A program made the position numbers and the translations under genes. DNA of 64,000 nt from Bacillota bacterium (GTDB taxonomy: Bacteria; Bacillota; Desulfotomaculia; Desulfotomaculales; Desulfallaceae), in contig JAEXOR010000055.1 in assembly GCA_023439185.1 (NCBI GenBank), positions 1 to 64,000 of the forward strand, written 5' to 3'. The stretch's first letter is position 1. Each line of letters starts with the position of its first letter. Below the pieces are notes generated by a model. It saw nothing but the letters and a program-made list of their open reading frames with translations, searched no databases and was not told the origin of the DNA. This document shows positions 18,807 to 27,598 of the stretch, one piece after another.

Positions 18807-18856
18807 TAAAATCAGCCGGTTGTTTATTTTGAACATTAAATTAGGAGGTAACAAAG

Positions 18857-19600
18857 ATGCGCTTACAAGATAAGATTGCACTGATAACCGGTGCAGGCAG
18901 CGGTATCGGCGAGGCCACCGCGCGTAGATTTGTGTCGGAGGGCGCTTTGGTTGCGCTGAATGACGTAAATACAGAAGGCGTAACCCGGGTCGCCCGGGAG
19001 CTAAGCGAGCTAGGGGCGCGGGTGCTCGTTTTAGAAGGAAGCGTAACAAATAAGAGTGATGTAGAGGCAATGGTTAATAAAACCCTTGAACAATTTAAAC
19101 GCGTAGATATCCTGATCAATAACGCGGGCATCAACAGGGACGCGCTGGCCAAAAGAATGACCGAAGAGCAGTGGGATAGTGTGCTTAATGTTAATTTAAA
19201 AGGCGCCTTTTTATGCTGCCAGGCCGTTTTTGGACCGATGAGCGAACAAAAATACGGTAAAATCAATAACACTGCCTCCATCGGCGCATACGGCAATATC
19301 GGCCAGGCCAATTACGCGGCAAGCAAGGCCGGGGTCGTTGGGATGAGCTGGGCGTTGGCTTTGGAATATGCCAAATATAACATCAATGTAAACGTAGTTG
19401 CCCCCGGCGCCACCAGTACCCCAATGACCGCCGGTATGCCCGATAAAGTGCGCGATATGATTATTAACAGTATTCCTTTAAAGCGCATGGCCGGTCCGGA
19501 GGAAATCGCCAATGCCCACCTGTTCCTGGCCAGCGACGAAGCCGGTTACATTACCGGCCAGGTTATTTTTGTAGACGGCGGTATTACTATCGGAATTTAA
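18857..19600 (+). CDS. SDR-family 3-hydroxyacyl-CoA dehydrogenase/3-oxoacyl reductase (FabG-like)
   Basis: 247 residues. The NAD(P)-binding loop is TGAGSGIGEATA (about 12-23), followed by NNAG and the catalytic Ser-Tyr-Lys in NTASIGAYGNIGQANYAASK. The C-terminus GYITGQVIFVDGG is typical of FabG-like enzymes. Located directly after an (R)-hydratase, it most likely oxidises the (R)-3-hydroxyacyl-CoA to the 3-oxoacyl-CoA. AGGAGG at 18842-18847 gives a clear start. Confidence 0.9.
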   Translation: MRLQDKIALITGAGSGIGEATARRFVSEGALVALNDVNTEGVTRVARELSELGARVLVLEGSVTNKSDVEAMVNKTLEQFKRVDILINNAGINRDALAKRMTEEQWDSVLNVNLKGAFLCCQAVFGPMSEQKYGKINNTASIGAYGNIGQANYAASKAGVVGMSWALALEYAKYNINVNVVAPGATSTPMTAGMPDKVRDMIINSIPLKRMAGPEEIANAHLFLASDEAGYITGQVIFVDGGITIGI

Positions 19601-19640
19601 TTAAAGATTGAGCCGGCAGATTATAAGGAGGTGGCTATTG

Positions 19641-20819
19641 TTGTCGTCCCAAATAGCACTGGTATCAGCAGGTGTGGCTAAGTTTGGCGTACGCGAGGCA
19701 TCATACAGAGACCTGATCACCGAGGCAGGTCAGGCATGTTTTGCCGCGTGCGGGGGAGCTATAAAACCTGATGATATCGATGGGTTTGTTGTCTGTACCG
19801 TTATGCCCGAGCGTACAGCGGTGCAAAGTCATATAGCATCAATGGCGGAAGAGTGTCTGGGTATCAGGCCGAGCACCTTATCGCTGCGCTTGGAACACAT
19901 GTGCCAGAGCGGCAATTTGGGTATCCGCACGGCATATGCCTACATCAAAGCCGGGTTGTGTAAAGCGGTAATGGTGGTAGGCGCTGAAAAGCTTCAAGTG
20001 CCCGTACCGGACGAAATATTTTTAAACATGAGTACCGGCCTTGACAGAGACTGGGAGGCCTGCCAGGGAGTAACCGCTCCCATAATGTTTGCCATGTGTG
20101 CGCAATCACACATGAGAAAGTACGGCACCACAAAGGAACAACTGGCTCGAGTGGCTGTAAAAAACCACGCCCATTCCGTCAATAACCCCTATGCGCAGTT
20201 TCAAAGCGGTGTAACTCTGGAACAGGTATTAAACGCTAAAAGTATCACCACGCCATTGGGGTTATTTGACTGCTCGCCGATCAGTGACGGAGCGGCGGCA
20301 GTCATAGTTACCACCGCCGACCGGGCCAAGGAGTACACCGATATGCCGGTATACATGATCGGCACCGGCCAGTCAGTGCACGGCTTAACCTTCGCCAACC
20401 ACTATGAAGACTTGTCCCACTGGCCCCCGCTAAAACAAGCGGCGGAAAGCGCGTATGCGATGGCGGCAATAAAACCGGCGGACGTAGATGTAGCCGAGGT
20501 GCATGATTGTTTCACCATCGCTGAAATAATAACTACCGAAGAACTTGGATTTTGCCCTAAAGGAGAAGGCGGTGCATTTGTAGAGAGCGGGCAAAGCGAT
20601 TATGGCGGTCCGGTTGTGGTAAACCCGCGCGGCGGGCTGTTGGGCTGCGGTCATCCATTGGGAGCCACCGGCGTGGCCCAGACGGCGGAGATATTCCGGC
20701 AGTTGCGGGGCGAGGCCGGAAAGCGGCAGGTAACCGGAGCAAAGATTGGGCTGACGCATAACAATTCAGGGCCAACCGAGCACGTGGTAAACATCTTTTC
20801 CAAGGAGGTGGTTTCATGA
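19641..20819 (+). CDS. Thiolase, SCP2/archaeal type
   Basis: 392 residues from TTG 19641, chosen because AAGGAGGTGG ends six bases upstream; an in-frame TTG three bases earlier is possible, and the longer frame from 19608 lacks a ribosome site. The nucleophilic cysteine is in EHMCQSGNLG (about 90), with HDCFT and the C-terminal GGLLGCGHPLGATG also present. Thiolases of this branch usually need a DUF35 partner, which is encoded next with a four-base overlap. It would cleave the 3-oxoacyl-CoA made by the SDR, or carry out the reverse condensation. Confidence 0.9.
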   Translation: MSSQIALVSAGVAKFGVREASYRDLITEAGQACFAACGGAIKPDDIDGFVVCTVMPERTAVQSHIASMAEECLGIRPSTLSLRLEHMCQSGNLGIRTAYAYIKAGLCKAVMVVGAEKLQVPVPDEIFLNMSTGLDRDWEACQGVTAPIMFAMCAQSHMRKYGTTKEQLARVAVKNHAHSVNNPYAQFQSGVTLEQVLNAKSITTPLGLFDCSPISDGAAAVIVTTADRAKEYTDMPVYMIGTGQSVHGLTFANHYEDLSHWPPLKQAAESAYAMAAIKPADVDVAEVHDCFTIAEIITTEELGFCPKGEGGAFVESGQSDYGGPVVVNPRGGLLGCGHPLGATGVAQTAEIFRQLRGEAGKRQVTGAKIGLTHNNSGPTEHVVNIFSKEVVS

Positions 20820-21253
20820 CGGCCCAATACATAGCAACTATAGACCCATTCCCACACCAGGATAAGAAATCTACCAAAATATATCCCTTTTACGACCATC
20901 TCAGAGATGGACGGCTCGTGAGCACTCAATGCACGGAATGCAAGCATATCACCTGGCCGCCTAAAACCATGTGCCCCCAATGCGCCTCGGCCCAAGTAGA
21001 TTGGGTGGAACTGCCCAAAGAAGGCCGGATAGTGGAATTCACCATAGCCGAAAGAGGTATACCGGCGGGTTTTGATATCCCAACCATATTTGTGCTGGTG
21101 CAAATAGGTCCCGTGCGGATCCTATCCAGATTAGTCAATGCAGACCCAAGCAAGGTAGAGATTGGTTTAGCGGTCGAACCGGATCTGGTAAAAGTGCCCG
21201 GCACGCCTTTCAGCGAGGATCGGGTGTTACCTGTTTTTAAAATCAAAGCATAA
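20816..21253 (+). CDS. DUF35 OB-fold/zinc-ribbon partner of the thiolase
   Basis: 145 residues. A rubredoxin-like zinc ribbon (CTECKHITWPPKTMCPQC, about 40-60) is followed by an OB-fold domain. DUF35 proteins bind acyl-CoA and form obligate complexes with SCP2-type thiolases or act as steroid-chain lyase partners (for example ChsH2). The start codon overlaps the thiolase stop (ATGA), which implies a one-to-one complex. Confidence 0.9.
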   Translation: MTAQYIATIDPFPHQDKKSTKIYPFYDHLRDGRLVSTQCTECKHITWPPKTMCPQCASAQVDWVELPKEGRIVEFTIAERGIPAGFDIPTIFVLVQIGPVRILSRLVNADPSKVEIGLAVEPDLVKVPGTPFSEDRVLPVFKIKA

Positions 21254-21304
21254 ACAATCAACCGGAAAAAAGAGTTACTTCCGAGCAAGAAAGGATTGAA
21301 TATA

Positions 21305-22441
21305 ATGGACCCCAGGATTAATGAAGAACAGCTCATGATGAAGAATAACATTCGCAAAATGATGCTTGAAAAAGTAGCTCCCATAGCGGCGGAAATAGAT
21401 GAAAACAGTAAATTCCCTTGGAGCGTGAAGGATTTATTCAGCGAAAACGATATCTTTTCACTGGTTGTCCCACCGGAATACGACGGCTTGGACGGTAAGC
21501 TGCTCACCCTTTGTATATGTATTGAAGAAATATCCAGGGTATGTGCATCTTCATCGATGGTCCTGGGCAACCAATCCCTGGGAGCCAGCCCCATTTATTT
21601 ATGGGGTAACAAGCAGCAAAAAGAACGTTATCTGCCCAGAGTTGCCACCGGGGAAATTTTACCCTGCTTTGCGTTAACCGAGCCGAACGCCGGTTCTGAT
21701 GTCGGTGCAATACAAACCAGGGCGGTGCCGGAAGGCGATAATTATGTGATTAACGGCAATAAATGCTTTATCACCCATGCAGAGGTCGGCGATCCGTTTA
21801 CTGTTTTCGCCAAGGTAAATGTAGATGGTAAAGATAAGCTGACCGCATTTATAGTCGACAGAGGTACGCCTGGATTAAGCTTTGGTAAAAATGAGGTTAA
21901 AATGGGGCTGCGGGGTTCCCCGACAGGGACGGTTATCCTGGAAAACGTAAGAGTATCAAAGGATAATATCCTCGGAAACATAGGAGACGGTTTTCGAATT
22001 GCTTTAGATTCACTGGATAAAGGACGAATTATGACTGGCGCCATGTCTATCGGGATAGCCCAGGGAGCATTGGATTGTGCAGTTGAATATGCAAAAGCGA
22101 GAGTGCAATTTGGTAAACCTATTGCTGAATTGCAGGGGATCCAATTTATGCTGGCGGATATGGAAACCAGCATTCAGGCGGCACGAAATTTGATGCTGAC
22201 AGCGGCCTGTAAATATGACAATAAAGAAGCGGATATGGTTAAATTCTCAGCTATGAGTAAGCTTTTTGCAACCGACATGGTTATGAATGTTACCACCGAT
22301 GCGGTTCAAATCCTCGGCGGATATGGCTATTGCCGTGAATACCCGGTTGAGAGAATGATGCGTGATGCAAAAATCTTTGCCATATTTGAGGGAACCAACC
22401 AGGTACAACGTATTGTTATAGCCAGAGAATTAACAAAATAA
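21305..22441 (+). CDS. Acyl-CoA dehydrogenase
   Basis: 378 residues from ATG 21305 with AAAGGA upstream; a TTG three codons earlier is less likely. Motifs: CFALTEPNAGSDVGAIQT (FAD/substrate binding, about 125-142), FGKPIAELQGIQFMLADM, QILGGYGYCREYPVERMMRDAKI, and the C-terminal FAIFEGTNQVQR. The glutamate of FEGT is in the position of the short-chain and butyryl-CoA dehydrogenase catalytic base. It makes the 2-enoyl-CoA for the MaoC hydratase and needs ETF, which is not encoded in the window. It ends the beta-oxidation block. Confidence 0.93.
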   Translation: MDPRINEEQLMMKNNIRKMMLEKVAPIAAEIDENSKFPWSVKDLFSENDIFSLVVPPEYDGLDGKLLTLCICIEEISRVCASSSMVLGNQSLGASPIYLWGNKQQKERYLPRVATGEILPCFALTEPNAGSDVGAIQTRAVPEGDNYVINGNKCFITHAEVGDPFTVFAKVNVDGKDKLTAFIVDRGTPGLSFGKNEVKMGLRGSPTGTVILENVRVSKDNILGNIGDGFRIALDSLDKGRIMTGAMSIGIAQGALDCAVEYAKARVQFGKPIAELQGIQFMLADMETSIQAARNLMLTAACKYDNKEADMVKFSAMSKLFATDMVMNVTTDAVQILGGYGYCREYPVERMMRDAKIFAIFEGTNQVQRIVIARELTK

Positions 22442-22753
22442 TTAATTTAAACCAACATTGGTGATAGAAAAACCGCTATTAGGTAAAAAAGTTGAGAACG
22501 TATTCAAACAAGACACGCAATATTCAAAATATTCAATTGCTTGAACAATACAGCAAACATACTGACACAAACCTTAAATATTTCACAGTAAAGGAGGTGC
22601 AACTTAATTAACCCAAGTAATGCGCTTGTAATGAACAGAACGATTTTTTATAAGAGGTTATATTTTGGGTACGCTTTTATGAATTTAAAATTTTTGAATT
22701 GTATTCTGGCCATGTGTGTGTTTAGGATGTCAAATTTATGAGGAGGATGGGCA
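22442..22753 (+). other. AT-rich gap before the TRAP operon
   Basis: 312 bases with no supported gene. It holds a perfect but isolated ribosome-binding sequence (AAGGAGGTG, 22591-22599) followed by an open frame of 44 codons (22607-22741) that could start only at ATT or at an internal ATG (22631). No -24/-12 element is present. Confidence 0.5.
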
Positions 22754-23803
22754 ATGAAAAAAAAGGCAATTATCTTCGTTCTGGCTCTGGTAACAGCAAC
22801 TATCGGTCTTTTATCCGGATGTGGCGGACAATCCCAGCAATCCGGCCAGGAACCTGCCACCAGTGAACCAATCACCCTGAAATACGCTTTTTTTGCTCCG
22901 GGCAATACCTTCCCGGGCAAGCAAATGGATAAATGGGCGGAAGAAGTTGAAAAACGTACCAACGGCCAGGTTACGGTGGAGAAATTCCCCGGGGGCACTC
23001 TGCTCACAGCGCAAAACATGTATGATGGGGTTTTAAATGGTGTAGCGGATATAGGACTATCATGCCCATCCTACGAGCCTGGTCGATTCCCGCTACTAGG
23101 TATTAGTGACTTGCCCGGACTATACCCCAATGCTAAAGTTGCCAGCCTTGTGCTTTATGATCTGGTGCAAGAGTTTCAACCAAAGGAATTAGCTGATTTC
23201 AAGATAGTGACCGTATTTCACACCGAGCCGGGGTATATCCAGTCCAAAAAACCAGTCAGTAAAGTGGAAGACATTAAAGGGCTGCGCCTTAGGACTACCG
23301 GTACGGGGGTGGCTATGCTGAATACTCTGGGTGGCGCGGCGGTTAGTATGCCACAGTCGGATATTCCCCAGGCGTTACAGACCGGAGTTATTGACGGTTA
23401 TATCAGCAGCCGGGAAGTTATGCTGGATATGAAATATGCGGAGTACGTAAGTTATGTTACTGATTATCCCACTTTTGAGGTATCATTTGCGGCGCTGATG
23501 AACAAGGATAAGTGGAATTCCCTGCCGCCTGACGTGCAAGAGGTGATCGATGACCTGGGCCGGGAAATGGCGTTATGGGCGGGCACTTATGAGGATGAAC
23601 ACGTTAAGGAAGCGTTGGAATGGGCAAGTAAGGAGCACGGTCTGCAGACCATAACCCTTTCACCGGAGGAGATTGCTAGATTTGACGAAAAGTTAAAAGG
23701 CTTGGCGGATGCTTACATAAATGAAATCAAAGATATCCCCGGGCACGAGGTACTGGATCGCATCTATGAGTTAAGTGATAAATATAGCGAAGAATATAAA
23801 TAG
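22754..23803 (+). CDS. dctP: TRAP transporter solute-binding lipoprotein (DctP family)
   Basis: 349 residues. A lipoprotein signal (residues 1-23) ends in the lipobox LLSGC, so the protein is tethered outside the membrane. The DctP fold follows, with typical segments LRTTGTGVAMLNTLGGAAVSMPQSDIPQALQTGVIDGY; an arginine of the LRTT segment normally clamps the substrate carboxylate. TRAP systems import organic acids using a sodium gradient. It is transcribed with dctQ and dctM, but a hairpin lies between it and them. Proximity to the mutase and hydantoinase genes suggests that the substrate feeds that pathway. Confidence 0.93.
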   Translation: MKKKAIIFVLALVTATIGLLSGCGGQSQQSGQEPATSEPITLKYAFFAPGNTFPGKQMDKWAEEVEKRTNGQVTVEKFPGGTLLTAQNMYDGVLNGVADIGLSCPSYEPGRFPLLGISDLPGLYPNAKVASLVLYDLVQEFQPKELADFKIVTVFHTEPGYIQSKKPVSKVEDIKGLRLRTTGTGVAMLNTLGGAAVSMPQSDIPQALQTGVIDGYISSREVMLDMKYAEYVSYVTDYPTFEVSFAALMNKDKWNSLPPDVQEVIDDLGREMALWAGTYEDEHVKEALEWASKEHGLQTITLSPEEIARFDEKLKGLADAYINEIKDIPGHEVLDRIYELSDKYSEEYK

Positions 23804-23854
23804 GTTATATTTGACAAGTACATCAACGATAAAGATTTAGGCAGTCAAAAATGA

Positions 23855-23892
23855 GGAGCGCCATTATGCAGAACAGTGGGTTATGGCGCTCC
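23855..23892 (+). terminator. Hairpin between dctP and dctQ (partial terminator or RNA-stability element)
   Basis: GGAGCGCCAT (23855-23864) and its exact complement ATGGCGCTCC (23883-23892) are followed by AATTTTATTAGATTTT. It sits inside the operon, where it could lower dctQM expression relative to the binding protein or protect dctP mRNA. Confidence 0.6.
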
Positions 23893-23991
23893 AATTTTAT
23901 TAGATTTTCCCAACTGTGGGTAATATCCTTTCTCTTAATGGTCTACTCGGGTTGTACTTTACTTTGGGCGAATAAAAAAAGGAGGGCAAGA

Positions 23992-24477
23992 ATGGACTTA
24001 TTAGAGAGATTGTGCGCGAGGCTCAATCTGTGGACTGCCTGGCTTGCCGGAGGAGCTCTGGTTTTCATGATGTTAATTTCAGTTATTAACATCGTTTTAA
24101 GGATTATTTCCCGTCCTTTTGGAGGAGCAACCGAAATGGTCGGATGGCTGGCAGCACTTACGGCGGCACTTGCTCTAGGGTATACCCAAATGAATAAGGG
24201 GCATGTGGCCATAGACTTGCTGGTGTCGAGGTTTTCCCGCCGGACCCGGGCCGTATTGGACAGTATGATATCTTTTATTATTTTAGCTTTAGCTGTCCTG
24301 GCGGCCCGGCAGTTGACCGTACACGCAGGCAACCTGTGGCAGCGCGGTTCATTATCGGAGACCATGCATATAGCCTATTTTCCCTTTACTTATGTTGTAG
24401 CTTTTAGTTTTTTATTCTTAGCACTGACTTTATTAGTGGACGGCATAAAATCCCTGGTTGAGGCGGTGAAAAGATGA
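23992..24477 (+). CDS. dctQ: TRAP transporter small permease (DctQ family)
   Basis: 161 residues from ATG 23992, chosen for GGAGGG at 23981-23986 and because DctQ homology starts here; the longer frame from 23851 runs through the intergenic hairpin. Four membrane helices are visible (about 17-38, 52-72, 90-112 and 132-153), with the family pattern GGATEMVGWLAALTAALALGYTQMNKGHVAIDLL. It is the four-helix membrane subunit that scaffolds DctM. It overlaps dctM by four bases. Confidence 0.9.
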   Translation: MDLLERLCARLNLWTAWLAGGALVFMMLISVINIVLRIISRPFGGATEMVGWLAALTAALALGYTQMNKGHVAIDLLVSRFSRRTRAVLDSMISFIILALAVLAARQLTVHAGNLWQRGSLSETMHIAYFPFTYVVAFSFLFLALTLLVDGIKSLVEAVKR

Positions 24478-25766
24478 GTATGCTTACTATAGCCCTTTTA
24501 GGCATAGTTATCATGGTCCTGCTTATGCTTCTGCGTATGCCGGTTGGTTTTGCTATGCTTTTGAGCGGTTTTTTCGGATTAATGTATGTTGTTTCACCGT
24601 CGGCCGCGCTCAATATGTTGGGTGCGGATATATGGGAGCAGTTCTCATCTTATAGCCTGAGTGTTATACCACTGTTCACATTGATGGGTGTCATTGTTTT
24701 TCATTCCGGAACGGCAGAAGGTCTTTATAAGACAGCCTATAAATGGCTCGGGCACATGAGGGGCGGACTTGCCGGCACTACGGTTATGGCCAGCATCGGT
24801 TTCGCCGCCATCTGCGGCTCCAATTCGGCCTCGGCTGCTACCATCGGGACCCTGGCTCTGCCGCAAATGAAAAAATACGGTTATGACCCGGCGATAAGTG
24901 CGGGCAGCGTTGCCTGTGGAGGTACTCTCGGAGTTGTAATTCCGCCCAGTGTTACGCTGATCGTTATCGCCATCCAAACTGAACAATCAGTAGGGAAACT
25001 CTTTGTTGCCAACATTATTCCCGGTTTACTGATTGGCATGTTTTTTTTACTAACCATATATTTACTATGCTTAAGAAAGCCGGAATTGGGTCCAGCCGGG
25101 GAAAGGTCAAGCTTTAAAGCAAAGATAGCCTCACTTCCCGGGACTATCGAGACGTTGCTTTTGTTTGTCCTGGTTATTGGCGGTCTTTATGCAGGATGGT
25201 TTACCCCCACGGAAGCCGGTGCCGCCGGTGCCTTTGGAGCCTTGGTTATTTCACTGGTGCAACGCAAATTAACTTGGGTCTCTTTCACTAATGCTGTTTT
25301 GGAGACGGTTCGAATTTCGACCATGGTTATGGTGCTGATTACAGGCGCCGTGGTTTTTGGCCGCTTTTTAACCACCACCAGGCTTCCTTTTTTGCTCGCG
25401 GACTGGGCGGCCGCGCTGCCGGTACCAGCTTTCGTTATTTTAATGATTATTATATTGATTTATTTAATTGGGGGCATGTTCATGGATGCCCTGGGTTTCC
25501 TGGTTGTTACCATTCCGGTCTTTTATCCCCTGGCCATGGCTTTGGGCTATGACCCTCTCTGGTTCCTGGTATTGATAAACCTTTTGACTACCATGGGAGC
25601 TGTTACTCCTCCGGTAGGTGTATGCGCGTATATCGTTAGCGGACTGTCAAAAGATATTTCTTTATATACAGTATTTAAAGGCGTGCTGTATTTTTTGCCT
25701 GCCTATATTGTTGTCATACTACTACTAATCTTTTTCCCTCAGATTGTTACCTTTCTGAGTTCGTAA
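24474..25766 (+). CDS. dctM: TRAP transporter large permease (DctM family)
   Basis: 430 residues, strongly hydrophobic with about eleven to twelve segments. DctM signatures are SIGFAAICGSNSASAATIGTLALPQM (about 104-129) and GGTLGVVIPPSVTLIVIAI, repeated in the second half as GGMFMDALGFLVVTIPVFYPLA and NLLTTMGAVTPPVGVCAYIVSG. It is the sodium-coupled transport subunit. The start overlaps the dctQ stop (ATGA). Confidence 0.95.
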   Translation: MSMLTIALLGIVIMVLLMLLRMPVGFAMLLSGFFGLMYVVSPSAALNMLGADIWEQFSSYSLSVIPLFTLMGVIVFHSGTAEGLYKTAYKWLGHMRGGLAGTTVMASIGFAAICGSNSASAATIGTLALPQMKKYGYDPAISAGSVACGGTLGVVIPPSVTLIVIAIQTEQSVGKLFVANIIPGLLIGMFFLLTIYLLCLRKPELGPAGERSSFKAKIASLPGTIETLLLFVLVIGGLYAGWFTPTEAGAAGAFGALVISLVQRKLTWVSFTNAVLETVRISTMVMVLITGAVVFGRFLTTTRLPFLLADWAAALPVPAFVILMIIILIYLIGGMFMDALGFLVVTIPVFYPLAMALGYDPLWFLVLINLLTTMGAVTPPVGVCAYIVSGLSKDISLYTVFKGVLYFLPAYIVVILLLIFFPQIVTFLSS

Positions 25767-25917
25767 ATAGGTTACTAACAACAGTAATTAACTGTTTAAA
25801 AAAGCCTATATTTACGGCTGAATATTGTAGGGGATAGACATGGTCCCATTGGCTGGCCTATGCTACCATAATCGAAAGTATATTCTAAAAATTAGTTCAA
25901 TTAGCAGGGGGGATATT

Positions 25918-27537
25918 ATGCACGCCACATATTTAAAAGAAGGGGAAGAGATTAAGGAAGCCATTCTTGAATCAGGCATTAAAGTAAAGCCTGTATATAC
26001 GCAGGAAGATATCAAGCACGTAGATTACAACACAGACCTGGGGAACCCCGGTTCGTATCCATACACCCGGGGTATCCACCCGGAAATGTACCGCAAGCGA
26101 CCCTGGACAATCCGCCAGTACGCGGGCTTTGGCACACCCAAAGAAACCAACGAAAGATTTAAATTCCTTATTGCCAACGGCCAAACCGGTCTTAACGTGG
26201 CCTTTGATCTCCCAACCCAGTTGGGTCTCGACTCCGACGATCCTCTGGCGGAGGGCGAAGTGGGTCGGGTTGGAATGGCGGTTGATACTTTACGGGACTT
26301 TGAAATAGCCTTTGAGGGAATCGGGCTTGACCGGATTGGTACAAGCTTAACCATCAATGCCGTAGCCTCCATTGCCCTGGCCATGTACCAGGCGGTGGCT
26401 GAAAAGTACGGTTTTCCCCTGGACAAAATCAGCGCCACCCCGCAAAACGACATCCTCAAGGAAATGATCGGCCGCGGAATGTGGATTTTTCCGGTGGAGC
26501 CATCCATTCGTCTAATTGGCGACACCATCGAATACAGCAGCAAGGTTTTACCGCGCACATACCCGGTAAGCGTTTGCGGCTATCATATCCGGGAATCCGG
26601 GGCCAATCCCGTACAGGAAATAGCTTATGCTTTTGAGATTGCTATTACCTATATCAACCATGTTTTAGAGCGGGGGCTCGACAGTGATGATTTCGTGAGC
26701 CGGATCTCCTACAATTTAGATATATATGGTAACTTTTTTGAGCAAATAGCCAAATTCCGGGCGGCCCGCCGCCTGTGGGCACGGATTATTAAGGAACGCT
26801 TTGGGGCGAAAAATCCACGCTCCATGCAGTTTCGCATGCTGGCCGGAGGAGGAGGGGCCGGACTGACCAAGCAGCAGCCGGAAAACAACATTGTCCGGGG
26901 TGCTTATTATGCCATGATTTCCGCCCTCAGCGGCACTCAAACCCAGGCCCTTTGCAGTTTTGACGAGGCTTATACCATACCTTCGGAGAAAGCGGCGCTT
27001 ATTTCCTTGATGACCAATCATATTCTCCTGGAAGAAATGGGTTTGCGGGATACCGCTGATCCCCTGGGCGGCTCTTACTATGTTGAATCATTAACCAGTC
27101 AAATGGAAGAGCGCATTAAAGAAGAAATGCAAAAGATCGAGGACAGGGGTGGAATGGCTCAGGCAGTGGATACGGGTTTTGTTCAGCGTGAAGTCGCCCA
27201 CCAGGCCTATCAGCAGGAAAAAGCAATCCAAGAAGGCACAATCATCAAGGTGGGCGTCAACAAGTTCATAGTGGATGAAGAAGAACCCAACGTACAATTG
27301 CACCCGTATCAGACGGGGGTGGCTGTGGAGCAGATCGCCCGAATCAAAGAAGTTAAGAGAGAAAGGGATGCAAAAACCGTAATCCAGACCTTAAAGGATT
27401 TGGAATCGGCCGCCAGGGCAAAAAGAAATGTGATGCCTTATTTGGTGGAAGCCGTCAAGGCTTATGCAACGGTGGGAGAGATGACGGCGGTGTTGAAAGA
27501 TGTTTACGGGGAATTTAAAGAACCGGGCATATTCTGA
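25918..27537 (+). CDS. Methylmalonyl-CoA mutase-type catalytic subunit (without B12 domain)
   Basis: 539 residues from ATG 25918, preceded by AGGGGGGAT; the longer frame from 25840 lacks a ribosome site. It is the TIM-barrel subunit only; the B12-binding part is a separate gene at 35366. Substrate-site residues known from the Propionibacterium enzyme are kept: the Tyr in WTIRQYAGF (isobutyryl-CoA mutase has Phe), the Arg ten residues after the Gln of QNDILKEMIGR, and the His in GYHIRESGA. These indicate a substrate carrying a free carboxylate, such as methylmalonyl-CoA/succinyl-CoA, rather than isobutyryl- or 2-hydroxyisobutyryl-CoA. No MeaB-type chaperone gene is nearby. Confidence 0.9.
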   Translation: MHATYLKEGEEIKEAILESGIKVKPVYTQEDIKHVDYNTDLGNPGSYPYTRGIHPEMYRKRPWTIRQYAGFGTPKETNERFKFLIANGQTGLNVAFDLPTQLGLDSDDPLAEGEVGRVGMAVDTLRDFEIAFEGIGLDRIGTSLTINAVASIALAMYQAVAEKYGFPLDKISATPQNDILKEMIGRGMWIFPVEPSIRLIGDTIEYSSKVLPRTYPVSVCGYHIRESGANPVQEIAYAFEIAITYINHVLERGLDSDDFVSRISYNLDIYGNFFEQIAKFRAARRLWARIIKERFGAKNPRSMQFRMLAGGGGAGLTKQQPENNIVRGAYYAMISALSGTQTQALCSFDEAYTIPSEKAALISLMTNHILLEEMGLRDTADPLGGSYYVESLTSQMEERIKEEMQKIEDRGGMAQAVDTGFVQREVAHQAYQQEKAIQEGTIIKVGVNKFIVDEEEPNVQLHPYQTGVAVEQIARIKEVKRERDAKTVIQTLKDLESAARAKRNVMPYLVEAVKAYATVGEMTAVLKDVYGEFKEPGIF

Positions 27538-27598
27538 TAGCATTTTACGCAATAATCTTTGTTTTGCTTGAAAACTGAAAGCGAAAGGGGTAAGCAAG

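Noticed and set aside
22591..22741. Perfect ribosome site followed by a 44-codon open frame before dctP
   Set aside because: The only start at proper distance is ATT; the product has no recognisable features and the region is AT-rich, so an open frame is not surprising.
25850..25880. -24/-12-like sequence upstream of the mutase (TGGCTGGCCTATGC)
   Set aside because: The GG-to-GC distance is one base too short for sigma-54.
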